Shown here: positions 21,101-26,122 of the stretch, piece by piece
How the letters are laid out: every line of letters starts with the position of its first letter
Position numbering within the stretch: position 1 is the stretch's first letter
Position numbers and translations under genes: made by a program
Notes under the pieces: generated by a model
The model's input: the letters and a program-made list of their open reading frames with translations, nothing else
The model's database searches: none
What the model was told of the DNA's origin: nothing
DNA from: Lysobacterales bacterium
Lineage (GTDB): Bacteria > Pseudomonadota > Gammaproteobacteria > Xanthomonadales > SZUA-38
DNA length: 40,862 nt
Reading direction: 5' to 3'
Assembly (NCBI GenBank): GCA_030065125.1
Contig: JASJDM010000063.1
Location: 1-40,862 of the forward strand

Positions 21101-21335
21101 TCATGGGATCCCATTCCCAGTCGCGCACCCAGCCGCCGATCTTCGAGTAGGTCTTGTCCGGCGCCTTGGGATCGGCGTCGTAATACAGCTCCGGATCCCA
21201 GCGTTCGGGATCGACGTCGGAAATGCTGTAACGGCCAGACTTCAGGTTGTCCCAGAAGGTCTTGACGTTAGGGGCGTCAGGCAGGATTGCTCCGACTCCA
21301 ACAATGGCTACGGCTCGGTGTGCGGTGTCTTTCAT
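12183..21335 (-). CDS. PfaA-like iterative polyketide/fatty-acid synthase: KS-AT-KS-ACPx5-KR-DH
   Basis: A 3050-residue protein, ATG with AGGTGAG upstream. Domains in order: KS1 (~8-480), active Cys217 in DAACASAM with EGHGTST and NIGHLKGAAG histidines; acyltransferase (~600-910), Ser703 in GHSLGEYAAL and HAFH near 835, consistent with malonyl-CoA; KS2 (~1010-1530), Cys1271 in GACAST with histidines in MSHETYTP and FTGHAMGAG; an Ala/Pro/Gln linker; five carrier domains (~1650-2190); ketoreductase (~2450-2700) with TGAAGSI and the S-Y-N triad including Tyr2652; and a double-hotdog dehydratase (~2760-3040) with His2786 in DHQIDGTPVLPG. There is no enoyl reductase. The tandem carriers and KR-DH order recall PUFA-type secondary lipid synthases. 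All five carriers read GI/VDTVKQAE, with Thr in place of the usual Ser. The product is unknown; a long, partly unsaturated acyl chain is plausible. Confidence 0.92.
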   Translation of the reverse strand: MKDTAHRAVAIVGVGAILPDAPNVKTFWDNLKSGRYSISDVDPERWDPELYYDADPKAPDKTYSKIGGWVRDWEWDPMSWRLPIPPKVGDAMDEAQRWAVNCTRAVLADFGYPERKLDPDRTAVILGNAMAGEKHYLTALRVNFPEFARELDKAPSFDALPEDVQQKIIAETQARVRDWIPDITEDTMPGELANVMAGRIANLFNLHGPNFVVDAACASAMAAMTAAIEGLEEHDYDAVITGGIDRNMGAATYVKFCKIGALSATGTRPYANGADGFVMGEGAALFLLKRLADAERDGDHIYAVIRGMGGSSDGKGKGITAPNPVGQKLAVQRAWENAGESPSTATMVEGHGTSTAVGDVVEVQSLIDVFSGAGAAQPNTIALGSVKSNIGHLKGAAGAAGMLKAALALDEKVLPPSLNCAERNPKIDFEHSPFYVNTELKDWEKPECGVRRAAVSAFGFGGTNFHAVLEEHIPGRLTTERPFYSVSTGANGGLGGGNGAGSLEAKKPPRGAVLLGGEHKSDLSMELRELKANAEASKPPAHLAPAQEYLDRSERLAIDFKDPKDLSSKIDLALKAMDKDTDHVWKALGPRGIYRGSGAKPKVAFLFPGQGSQYVNMLRDLSDLDPIVKQTFDEADKVMEPLLGKKLTDFIFVDSDDEAAMKQAAHALKQTEITQPAVLTVDVALTRMLKAYGVEPDMVMGHSLGEYAALVASGAMTFADALEAVSARGREMAHVSVDDNGKMAAVFAPLEDVQRAVAAAEGYVVIANINSNHQAVIGGATEAVEALMKSLTEQGIDAREIPVSHAFHTSIVAPASEPLRKVLERIHIQAPKIPTISNVTGDFYPEAHDAMVDAMARQVASPVQFVKGLESLYDAGARVFIEVGAKRALQGFAEDVLKGKDGFHSLCTNHPKVGGVASLNQALCGVYAAGLGTGRLPASAPQSAHPAAEAPAPVAAQPTVQPSVAAAAASAASAALPAMTVPPAAGNSRYEQLGRMFSDFMSKASGVAGGVGSDQPLVITGAGLGLPGTPKVFDDANVGRILHGEQFIDAIPHRLRNAMVDKHITRLVKREDSDPTFETIDKPEDVVKLAGRLGQFELDEEYGVDPGRASAMDSTTAMAMAAGFDALRDAGIPLVQAYKTTTKGTKLPDRWRLPDNMRDDTGIIFGSAFPGYDAFAGEMEKYYEDHGLREQRQALTELKTWLETQGHGGGNGSATMLDEVDRRIDELNGLVNRDQYNFDRRFIFKILSMGHSQFAEEIGARGPNTQVNGACASTTQAVALAEDWIRNGRCRRVIVVSADNVSSDNLAEWIGSGFLASGAAATDEQVEKAALPFDKRRHGMIMGAGAAAIVVESPDSARERGVTPIAELLGAVTANSAFHGTRLDINHIAGLMEDLVSGVETRHGIRREEIAPKALFMSHETYTPARGGSASAEIHALRSVFGPMADRVVITNTKGFTGHAMGAGLEDVVSLKALETGLVPPVANYKEPDPELGELNLSRGGSYPVQYALRLGAGFGSQIAMSLTRAVPSPDGRRRGAHELGFHYRVDHEAWKQWLSEASGYPKSEVEVVQRRLRIKDQGPAAAFAKPAAQQAVQPAAQPAAAPAPQPVPQPVAAPAAAAPTPQPAAQPVAEPAPPAPEPVAAAVEDPVATEVLRVVAESTGYPKDMLDMELDLEADLGIDTVKQAEVFAAIRGVYDIPRDENLALRDFPTLQHVVGFVRDRRPDLPAPEAAAPAPAAAPATAAPETAPAPAAEAPVGDSIEQKVIELVAEKTGYPADMLDPELDMEADLGIDTVKQAEVFATIRGAYDIPRDENLQLRDFPTLGHVAKFVKDKRPDLAQEAAAASAAQSAAQAAAVAPPPQPAPAPAAAPAPEPAPTASGSDAGSDAIRAQVLKVVAETTGYPEDMLDFDLDLEADLGVDTVKQAEMFAAIRESFDVERDPDLQLRDYPTLNHVISFFEEKRPDLVAAAPAPHAPATQAAPPAAPTPAAAIPGSDGGSDAIRAQVLEVVAETTGYPEDMLDFDLDLEADLGVDTVKQAEMFAAIRERFDVERDPDLQLRDYPTLNHVIAFFEEKRPDLVSGAAPAPAASPAEPAAAPAEPAAAPAEDTDAATDAVKAQVLAVVAETTGYPEDMLDFELDLEADLGIDTVKQAEMFAKIRESFGVERDPDLQLRDYPTLNHVIGFFKEKRPDLAEGGAGEAAPSAAKPSETVHVEIPKGDMDAANAVPRRVPMAVWRPELDAFESTGIELGEGTRVVLMPDHGGVGKSLASRLEKKGVDVLTIEGTPAADDLTQQLEAWLADGDIHGVYWLPALDAEGGISDMSLDDWRENLRIRAKLLYTTMRALSPSIKGEGRFLIAATRLGGRHGYDESGARNPMGGAVCGFVKAFKRERDEVLCKVVDFPAGRKKAPLADRLMAETERDAGVVEVGWDRAGRWTVGLDIQDAPTDLSVNELTRDSVVVVTGAAGSIVSAIVADMAEASGATFHLLDLTPRPDPEDEDLKAFIQDRDGLKMTLFERLKAEGKKATPAVIEKQLAGLERLQAALAAIEAVEQAGGKAVYHSVNLTDADAVSAAVDAITAEHEQVDVLLHAAGLEISHFIDDKPPQEFDLVLDVKSDGWFNLLKALGDTPLKSAVVFSSVAGRFGNGGQTDYSAANDLLCKYTSSFRNSREDCAGLAIDWTAWADIGMASRGSIPKMMEFAGIDMLPPAAGIPIIRREITAGVPASEIVIGQRLGILTASKEGGLEAIDTESCGPMIGRVVGFSPYEGLVVETELDPLVQPFLFDHQIDGTPVLPGVMGLESFAELTTLLLPEWQVVAEEDVQFLAPFKFYRNEPRTVRLTAAFKPDGDDLVAHCSLSGSRMLPTSDQPQVTTHFVARVRLSKADLDGRQVDAPAKAKGEVLGSEAVYKVYFHGPAYQVLDGAWTDGNGSVIGQFKADIPANHSPEDRPLSISPRLIELCFQTAGMSELGLAERFGLPAGIGKVLRHAPVDPAKADGLFAVVTQNGEGFDADVVDESGNVYLQLIGYQTVEIPGMVAAEDIKPIQSVIGA
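14760..16390 (-). repeat. Five tandem carrier-domain coding repeats
   Basis: Within the synthase gene, five carrier-protein modules of about 80 residues are separated by Ala/Pro-rich linkers of varied length. The predicted attachment Thr residues are 1681, 1793, 1921, 2034 and 2148. Modules 3, 4 and 5 are nearly identical (GYPEDMLDF...DPDLQLRDYPTLNHV), while 1 and 2 form a second subtype (IPRDENL). This suggests two ancestral carriers with later duplication of one of them. Confidence 0.9.
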
Positions 21336-21424
21336 GACTCACCTGTCAGGGTTTCAATTTCCGGGCGCGTGGATTGATCCAAGCGGAATCCCCGGATCGG
21401 ACTAAATTCAATTCTGGGTTTGGG

Positions 21425-21502
21425 GGCGGAAGGTCCGCCGCCCACCACGATTTTCAGCGGCCAGGCTTGCCGCCATCTCCGCGCGACTCCCTGTAGCGCG
21501 GA
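21425..21502 (-). other. Paired GC-rich inverted repeats in 192-bp gap upstream of synthase gene
   Basis: The gap between the dehydrogenase stop and the synthase start holds two hairpins: GGCGGA/TCCGCC near 21426-21440 and TCCGCGC (21478-21484) with GCGCGGA (21496-21502). The first resembles the hairpin in front of the carboxylase gene. No clear promoter hexamers are visible, so I cannot say whether the dehydrogenase and synthase genes share one transcript. Confidence 0.4.
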
Positions 21503-21527
21503 GGGAAGGGAACGACGTGCTGCTCAA

Positions 21528-23219
21528 CTAACGCCCGTAAATTGCGTCAGCGACCTGGTCCATATCAGGAATCATCCCAACCTGGGCCTGGTACACGGCG
21601 TCCATCCGCAGGGCCTCGGGCAGGCCGGCGGCTGATTCTGCGCCACCTGCACCGATCACCAGAGACAGGCCCTGCTGTGCAATCTTGAGAGCGACCTCGC
21701 GTGCGTAAACCCGGCTCATGGCCGCCAGCACGTCTGGCTTGTAGAAATCGTCGCTCTTGTCGGGCAACTGACCCGCCTTGGCGGCCGCGGCCCGCTGGGC
21801 CATGGCAGCGGCACATTCAGCCAGGGCAGTCATTTCACCCAGGCGGAACAGCAGGTGCTGGTTGCGGGTCAGTCGACCCAGGCGGCAGCGCTCCATGACC
21901 TCGGCCAGGGCGTGCAGGCCCAGGGCCGCTGCGCCGGCGCCCACGTCGGGGGTGCTGGCCTGCAGGGTTTCCATGGCCACTGCCTGGTCGTGGTAGTGGG
22001 TGCCGCGGGTCTTGATGTGTTCCTGCCAGCGGTCGCGGCCGATGGTCATCTCCATGATCTCCGAGGTGCCCTCGTAGATGCAGGTGATGCGCACGTCGCG
22101 TTTGATCTTCTCGACCATGTACTCCCGGGTGTAGCCGTAGCCGCCCAGGGCCTGGATAGCGGCTTCCGCAGCCGCGTTGCCGTACTCGGTGGCCAGGTAC
22201 TTGGCGATGGCCCCCTCGGTGTTCAGGCTGCCCTCGGTGCCGCTGTCGATCCGCAGCGCCGTGGCTTCCAGGTACGCCCGGGCCGATTCCAGCCGGGCCA
22301 CGTGGGGCACGATCAGCTTGTGGGTGTAGCCCTGCTTCTCGCACAGCGGGCCGCCACCCTGGACGCGCTCCTTGGAATACTCGATGGCCCGGTGCATGGC
22401 TTCCACGCCGCTGCCAAGGCCAAACGCCGCCACCATCAGGCGGGTGTAGCCAAACACGGCCTGGGCCTGGGCCAGACCCTGCCCTTCCACGCCGCCGATC
22501 AGTTGGTCTGCCGGCACGTAGACGTCGTTCAGGGAAATGGCCGCTGTATTGCTGGCGCGGATGCCGTGCTTGTCTTCGGGCCTGCCGGGGTTGAGCCCCT
22601 CGGTGCCCTTCTCAGCCACGAACCAGGTAGGTCCACCGGGGGTCAGGGCCAGGATGGTATACAGGTCGGCGTAACCGCCGTTGCTGATCCACTGCTTGGA
22701 GCCGTTGATCAGGTAGCCTTTGATCTCGCCGTCTTCTTCCACCGGCTTGGCCGTGGTGCGAAGGGCGCCCAGGTCGCTGCCGGCCTCGGGCTCGGTGGCA
22801 CCGTAAGCCATCAGCAGGCCTTCTTCGGCCAGCCGGGTCATCCAGATTTCTTTCTGTTCGTCGGTGGCGCCGACGACGATGGGGTCGGAACCCAGGAAGG
22901 TGGCCAGCACGCCGGTGGCTATCCCTAAATCGATCCGGGCCATGGTTTCGCAGATGCGATAGACGTCAAAAGCGCCACCGCCCATGCCGCCGTACTGCTC
23001 GGGGATGAACAACAGCTGGATCCCGAGACCGTCGCACATTTCGCGGACGACGTCTTCCGGGAAAGTCTCGTTATGGTCCCATTCCAGCAAGAGCTTTTCG
23101 GGTAAAGCCGCCTCGGAAAATTCGCGTACGGCCTCAACCGTCAGCTTCAAGGTTTCAGCGTCCAGCCCTTCAGGTGTTACGTGAACAGGAGCGGTAGGGA
23201 GATCAGGTGCAGTTGCCAT
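21528..23219 (-). CDS. Acyl-CoA dehydrogenase family flavoprotein with C-terminal extension
   Basis: A 563-residue protein, taking the ATG at 23219 (MATAPDLP). The longer frame adds only an unlikely leader translated from an A/T-rich run. Residues ~40-420 are the acyl-CoA dehydrogenase core: the flavin/substrate motif YGATEPEAGSDLGAL near 140, WISNGGYADL, the helix GGYGYTREY, and IYEGTSEI with probable catalytic base Glu383. A further ~150 helical residues follow, so the length is nearer to VLCAD/ACAD9-type enzymes than to the ~380-residue short forms. It would oxidise an acyl thioester to the enoyl form, passing electrons to ETF, or run in reverse as a reductase. It lies upstream of a synthase lacking an enoyl reductase and of a membrane Fe-S oxidoreductase. 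The true substrate (CoA or carrier-bound) is unknown. Confidence 0.88.
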   Translation of the reverse strand: MATAPDLPTAPVHVTPEGLDAETLKLTVEAVREFSEAALPEKLLLEWDHNETFPEDVVREMCDGLGIQLLFIPEQYGGMGGGAFDVYRICETMARIDLGIATGVLATFLGSDPIVVGATDEQKEIWMTRLAEEGLLMAYGATEPEAGSDLGALRTTAKPVEEDGEIKGYLINGSKQWISNGGYADLYTILALTPGGPTWFVAEKGTEGLNPGRPEDKHGIRASNTAAISLNDVYVPADQLIGGVEGQGLAQAQAVFGYTRLMVAAFGLGSGVEAMHRAIEYSKERVQGGGPLCEKQGYTHKLIVPHVARLESARAYLEATALRIDSGTEGSLNTEGAIAKYLATEYGNAAAEAAIQALGGYGYTREYMVEKIKRDVRITCIYEGTSEIMEMTIGRDRWQEHIKTRGTHYHDQAVAMETLQASTPDVGAGAAALGLHALAEVMERCRLGRLTRNQHLLFRLGEMTALAECAAAMAQRAAAAKAGQLPDKSDDFYKPDVLAAMSRVYAREVALKIAQQGLSLVIGAGGAESAAGLPEALRMDAVYQAQVGMIPDMDQVADAIYGR

Positions 23220-23425
23220 TGGATTCCAACCCCAAAAAAAATAATCCCGAGGCCGCAATCTAACAACTAAGCCAAAAGCCTATAACTGTGGAATTTACAT
23301 AGGATTTTAGGGGGTGGACGCAGGGGATTTCGGCGCGGGAATGGCACTCAAAAAAAGACCGGAAAAGTGGCTTTTAGGCAAGAGGGGGAAAGCCGCAATT
23401 GGACTCGGGAATGCCGAGGGGTGGT

Positions 23426-23681
23426 ACGCGCGTGAGCGCGTGGGGAACGGCCGCTTGCGCGGCCTGGGGAACGCGCGCTTTGCGCGCTGGGGAACGCGCG
23501 CTCTGCGCGCTGGGGAACGACCGCTGCGCGGTCTGGGGAACGCTTGCTGGCGCAAGCTGGGGAACGGCTGCTTTGCAGCCTGGGGAACGCACGCTTTGCG
23601 TGCTGGGGAACGGCCACTTTGTGGCCTGGGGAACGCGCCCTTTGGGCGCTGGGGAACGCTTGCTTCGCAAGCTGGGGGGGA
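23426..23681 (+). repeat. Hairpin array, left arm: 10 units of TGGGGAACG plus variable palindrome
   Basis: Eleven TGGGG blocks occur at 23441, 23465, 23488, 23511, 23534, 23558, 23581, 23604, 23627, 23650 and 23673, a 23-24 nt period. Between the constant TGGGGAACG blocks lie 6-bp stems with 3-4 nt loops whose sequence changes: GGCCGC/GCGGCC, GCGCGC (twice), GACCGC/GCGGTC, GCTTGC/GCAAGC (twice), GGCTGC/GCAGCC, GCACGC/GCGTGC, GGCCAC/GTGGCC, GCGCCC/GGGCGC. Every stem is fully self-complementary despite different sequence. An extra hairpin (ACGCGC/GCGCGT) starts the array at 23426. Open frames crossing this region give low-complexity translations and are not genes. Confidence 0.95.
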
Positions 23682-23738
23682 ATATGGGGTTTTGCAGGTC
23701 GTTGATCTTGTATTCAGGCTGATCACGCGTCTCTAGGC

Positions 23739-24095
23739 ATGATGACGCATCGAAAGCTGTTGGCTTGGCGACTTGCAATGGAGCTCGTGGAGGATGTCTA
23801 TAGACTGACCGCGCGGTTTCCGGAATCGGAAAGATTCGGAGTCACCTCCCAAATGCGGCGAGCGGCGGTTTCTATCCCAAGCAATATTGCTGAGGGATCG
23901 GCCAGAGGCACAAAGAAGGAATATGCCCGATTTTTGAATATCTCCCGGGGATCCCTGGCGGAGCTGGAAACCCTGCTGACTGTGTCCAAACAACTCGGAC
24001 TCAGCACGGAAGTCGCTCCCCTCAAACAAAAAGCCCGCAGACTCTTCCCCCTGCTGGCAGGACTATCAATGAGAGCCACCTCAAGCGAGCGTTAG
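23739..24095 (+). CDS. Four-helix-bundle protein (S23 / 23S rRNA intervening-sequence / Avd-like family)
   Basis: A 118-residue protein starting MMTHRKLLAWRLAMEL. The family hallmark is clear: SQMRRAAVSIPSNIAEG (about residues 37-53) followed by EYARFLNISRGSLAELETLL (61-80), then a closing helix. Members are small basic four-helix bundles, first known from intervening sequences in 23S rRNA. Their relative Avd is the accessory protein of diversity-generating retroelements, where it binds reverse transcriptase and RNA. There is no reverse transcriptase or rRNA in this window. The gene sits between two opposed hairpin arrays, and its last codons (S-E-R-stop) lie at the start of the right array. 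Those same codons appear in the gene-less copy near 25952-25972. I infer it belongs to the array element, perhaps binding the hairpins as RNA or DNA. Confidence 0.9.
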   Translation: MMTHRKLLAWRLAMELVEDVYRLTARFPESERFGVTSQMRRAAVSIPSNIAEGSARGTKKEYARFLNISRGSLAELETLLTVSKQLGLSTEVAPLKQKARRLFPLLAGLSMRATSSER

Positions 24096-24216
24096 CGAGC
24101 AACCCTAGCGCGAAGCGCGTTCCCCAGGCTGCGCAAGCAGCCGTTCCCCAGACCGCGCAGCGGTCGTTCCCCAGCGCGCAGAGCGCGCGTTCCCCAGCTT
24201 GCGAAGCAAGCGTTTC
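24081..24216 (-). repeat. Hairpin array, right arm (inverted orientation)
   Basis: Reading the plus strand, CGTTCCCCA blocks alternate with GCGC-gaa-GCGC, GGCTGC-gcaa-GCAGCC, GACCGC-gca-GCGGTC, GCGCGC-aga-GCGCGC and GCTTGC-gaa-GCAAGC. It begins with the motif TCAAGCGAGCGTTAGCGAG, which contains the end of the four-helix-bundle gene. It ends three bases or fewer from the FimV-like stop codon (24217-24219), in a degenerate block CGTTTCCTA. Confidence 0.93.
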
Positions 24217-25662
24217 CTAGAGGGGATTATTCCGCTCCGCCGCCTGCCTGATCTTATTAACCAGATCCGCCGTCTTCTCCTGCCGCCTTTGATCTTCCCG
24301 ACGTCCACGCAACCACGCCAGACCGGTCATGGTCAGCAGCGCGGCCGCGACCAGGGCCCACAGCCACCACTTGCGGAAAATCGAGCCTGAAGTGGCGGGC
24401 GATGGTGGCGGCAGGTCGGCAGCCACTTCCAGGGCGGCTGGATCAACGCTGGCCTCGCCTTCCGGGGCACGGAAGGAAGTTCCTGATGCCGGTGCCGCTG
24501 ATTCGGCAGCCGGTGCCGGTGTTTCCTGGGCGATGGGACGGCCGGCGGCTGCCGCGGCCTCTTCGGCACGCAGGCTGATCAGTCGCCGCAGGCTGCCAAC
24601 CCGGTCCTCCAGCTCTCGAACCCGCTCACGCAGACGCTCGTTTTCCTGGGTGTAGGTCTGGATCTCCGCCGTGGCAAATGCCAGGTCGCGCCGGGCGGAG
24701 CTGGCGGAAGCCACCAGGGTGGCGTCATCCTCTTCCACCCAGCGATTCAGGGAGTCCACGATCTGAGTGCTGGTGGGTGTACCGATGATCTCCAGCCGCG
24801 AATCCTTGACCGTGGGTGCCCGGCGTCCGGGTTCGGCCGAGACGGGCCGCTCGGCCACGGCCTGCACCGGGGGCCGGCTCGCCGGCTGGGTCGGTGCGGA
24901 CTGCCTCGACCCACGCTCCACGAAAGGCGTGCGGTCGATGGTGATCACGTCCAGGCCTTCCAGGGCAGGGATTTCCAGGGTGACGCCGGCCCGCAGCCGG
25001 TTCATGTCGCCGTTGACAAAGGCGTCGGGATTCAGGTCCACGATGGCCTGCATCAGTGCCCGGCGGTTGACGCGCTGATTGCCGCGAATCAGGTTGGCAA
25101 TGGCGCCCAGGGTGTCGCCGCTGCGCACCGGGCCGTAGGTCTTGCCGGAGCTGACCGTGCTGGTATCCGCCGCCCGGGGCTGCACCAGCGTCGGCGCTGC
25201 CTGCCGGGACGGTTGCGCCCCGGCCGTGCGCACTTCAGGGGCAAAATCGATGAGTACAGGATAGTGACGGATCTGCTCACTGCCATCGGCCTGCAGGATC
25301 AGCACCAGGTCCACCACCAGGTCGGTCACCGGCACCCGGCTGGTCAACCGCACCACGACCTCGCCGCGCTCCAGCTCCACGTCTGCTGAAAATGCACTGA
25401 GGTTGCGCGGCGGCCTCAAACCCAAACGCTGATAAGCCGCCGGCCCACCCAGCGCCACCGACAGATTGTCTGCCTCGTCCCCACCCATCACCGTAACCTT
25501 GGCCAGGAACGGCTGGTTGAGATATGACTCCACCTCCATTTCGCCGAAGCCGATGGAGTGGGCGGCGGCGGACAGCAGCAGGCCAAAAGCCAGCACGAGA
25601 TATGCTGCCCTGGTCTGGACTGCCGAGCGCAGTGTGCGGGTGCGCGGATTGTTGGTGCGCAT
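24217..25662 (-). CDS. FimV-like LysM protein, single transmembrane segment
   Basis: A 481-residue protein. The ATG at 25662 is chosen because AGGAAGGA precedes it and a signal sequence follows directly (YLVLAFGLLLSAAAHS). Residues ~38-150 match the FimV N-terminal domain (GFGEMEVESYLNQPFLAKV, then VELERGEVVVRLTSRVPVTDLVVDLVL). At ~180-240 is a LysM-type, peptidoglycan-binding FimV core (YGPVRSGDTLGAIANLIRGN...DLNPDAF). A coiled coil follows (~320-370, ENERLRERVRELEDRVGSLRRLI), then an acidic Pro/Ala linker, a membrane helix near the end (WWLWALVAAALLTMTGLAWL) and a short basic tail. P. aeruginosa FimV is about twice as long because of a cytoplasmic TPR region that is missing here. A likely role is polar or septal assembly linked to type IV pili or secretion. 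Its stop codon abuts a hairpin array. Confidence 0.8.
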   Translation of the reverse strand: MRTNNPRTRTLRSAVQTRAAYLVLAFGLLLSAAAHSIGFGEMEVESYLNQPFLAKVTVMGGDEADNLSVALGGPAAYQRLGLRPPRNLSAFSADVELERGEVVVRLTSRVPVTDLVVDLVLILQADGSEQIRHYPVLIDFAPEVRTAGAQPSRQAAPTLVQPRAADTSTVSSGKTYGPVRSGDTLGAIANLIRGNQRVNRRALMQAIVDLNPDAFVNGDMNRLRAGVTLEIPALEGLDVITIDRTPFVERGSRQSAPTQPASRPPVQAVAERPVSAEPGRRAPTVKDSRLEIIGTPTSTQIVDSLNRWVEEDDATLVASASSARRDLAFATAEIQTYTQENERLRERVRELEDRVGSLRRLISLRAEEAAAAAGRPIAQETPAPAAESAAPASGTSFRAPEGEASVDPAALEVAADLPPPSPATSGSIFRKWWLWALVAAALLTMTGLAWLRGRREDQRRQEKTADLVNKIRQAAERNNPL

Positions 25663-25815
25663 CAGAATCGTCCTTCCTGTAACCCCAAGACTGACCGTTT
25701 TCCTGCGGTCATGTTCCTTTCTACCGGCCGAAAGTTTAATACGAAGGGGAGCATATTGGTACATTTGGTTGATTTGTATGAAGAAAGGTTAACGTTCCCG
25801 GGAAGACTGCGTCAT

Positions 25816-26074
25816 AGGGAACGGCTGCTTCGCAGCCTGGGAAACGCTTGCTGCGCAAGCTGGGGAACGACCGCTGCGCGGTCTGGGAAACGGCTGCTTT
25901 GCAGCCTGGGGAACGCGCTTCGCGCTGGGGGATGTGCTTCGCGGTTGTTTAGCTCGCTATCGCTCGCTTTGATTTCCCAGGCCGCGCTAGCGGCCGTTCC
26001 CCAGCACGCGCAGCGTGCGTTCCCCAGACCGCGTAGCGGGTCGTTCCCCAGCGCGCCACGCGCGCGTTCCCCAC
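25816..26074. repeat. Second hairpin-array locus: two opposed arrays without intervening gene
   Basis: Forward units (GGGAACG blocks) with stems GGCTGC, GCTTGC, GACCGC, GGCTGC and GCGC run from 25816 to about 25945. Inverted units (GTTCCCCA blocks) with stems GCCGC, GCACGC, GACCGC and GCGCGC run from 25973 to 26074. The two halves meet around 25952-25972, which in reverse complement matches the 3' end of the four-helix-bundle gene and its junction with the right arm. One stem (GACCGC/GCGGGTC) has a one-base insertion. The right edge abuts the receptor gene's terminator. This looks like the first locus with its gene deleted. Confidence 0.85.
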
Positions 26075-26107
26075 AAAAAAAAGGCCGGCGTAAAGCCGGC
26101 CTTTTTT
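26075..26107 (-). terminator. Bidirectional intrinsic terminator of the TonB receptor gene
   Basis: GGCCGGC (26083-26089) pairs with GCCGGCC (26095-26101) around a 5-nt loop. An A8 run lies on one side and a T6 run on the other, so it works in both directions. It lies 16 nt beyond the receptor stop codon, and the hairpin array begins immediately after the A-run. Confidence 0.9.
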
Positions 26108-26122
26108 GAGTTTCCTTCGAGA

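Larger units (their letters stand above)
23426..24219 (+). mobile_element. Putative composite element: opposed hairpin arrays flanking a four-helix-bundle gene
   Basis: Two hairpin arrays in opposite orientation bracket the gene at 23739-24095. A perfect 57-nt inverted repeat links the arms (23486-23542 and 24142-24198). The right arm begins within a few bases of the gene's stop codon. A GAGGGG hexamer flanks both outer edges (23416-23421 and 24220-24225), possibly a target duplication but short enough to be chance. A related copy without the gene occurs at 25816-26074 and a solo arm at 30002-30110. Mobility is inferred from dispersal; no transposase is present. Confidence 0.5.

Noticed and set aside
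23426..23681. Hairpin array considered as a CRISPR array
   Set aside because: The constant block is only 9 nt, the variable parts are self-complementary 14-16 nt hairpins rather than unique spacers, and there are no cas genes.
23307..23778. Several 90-140 residue open frames on both strands across the first hairpin array
   Set aside because: Their translations are periodic low-complexity repeats (such as LGNACWRKLGN or RSPARRARVPQ) that follow the 23-nt hairpin period. They are by-products of the array, not proteins.
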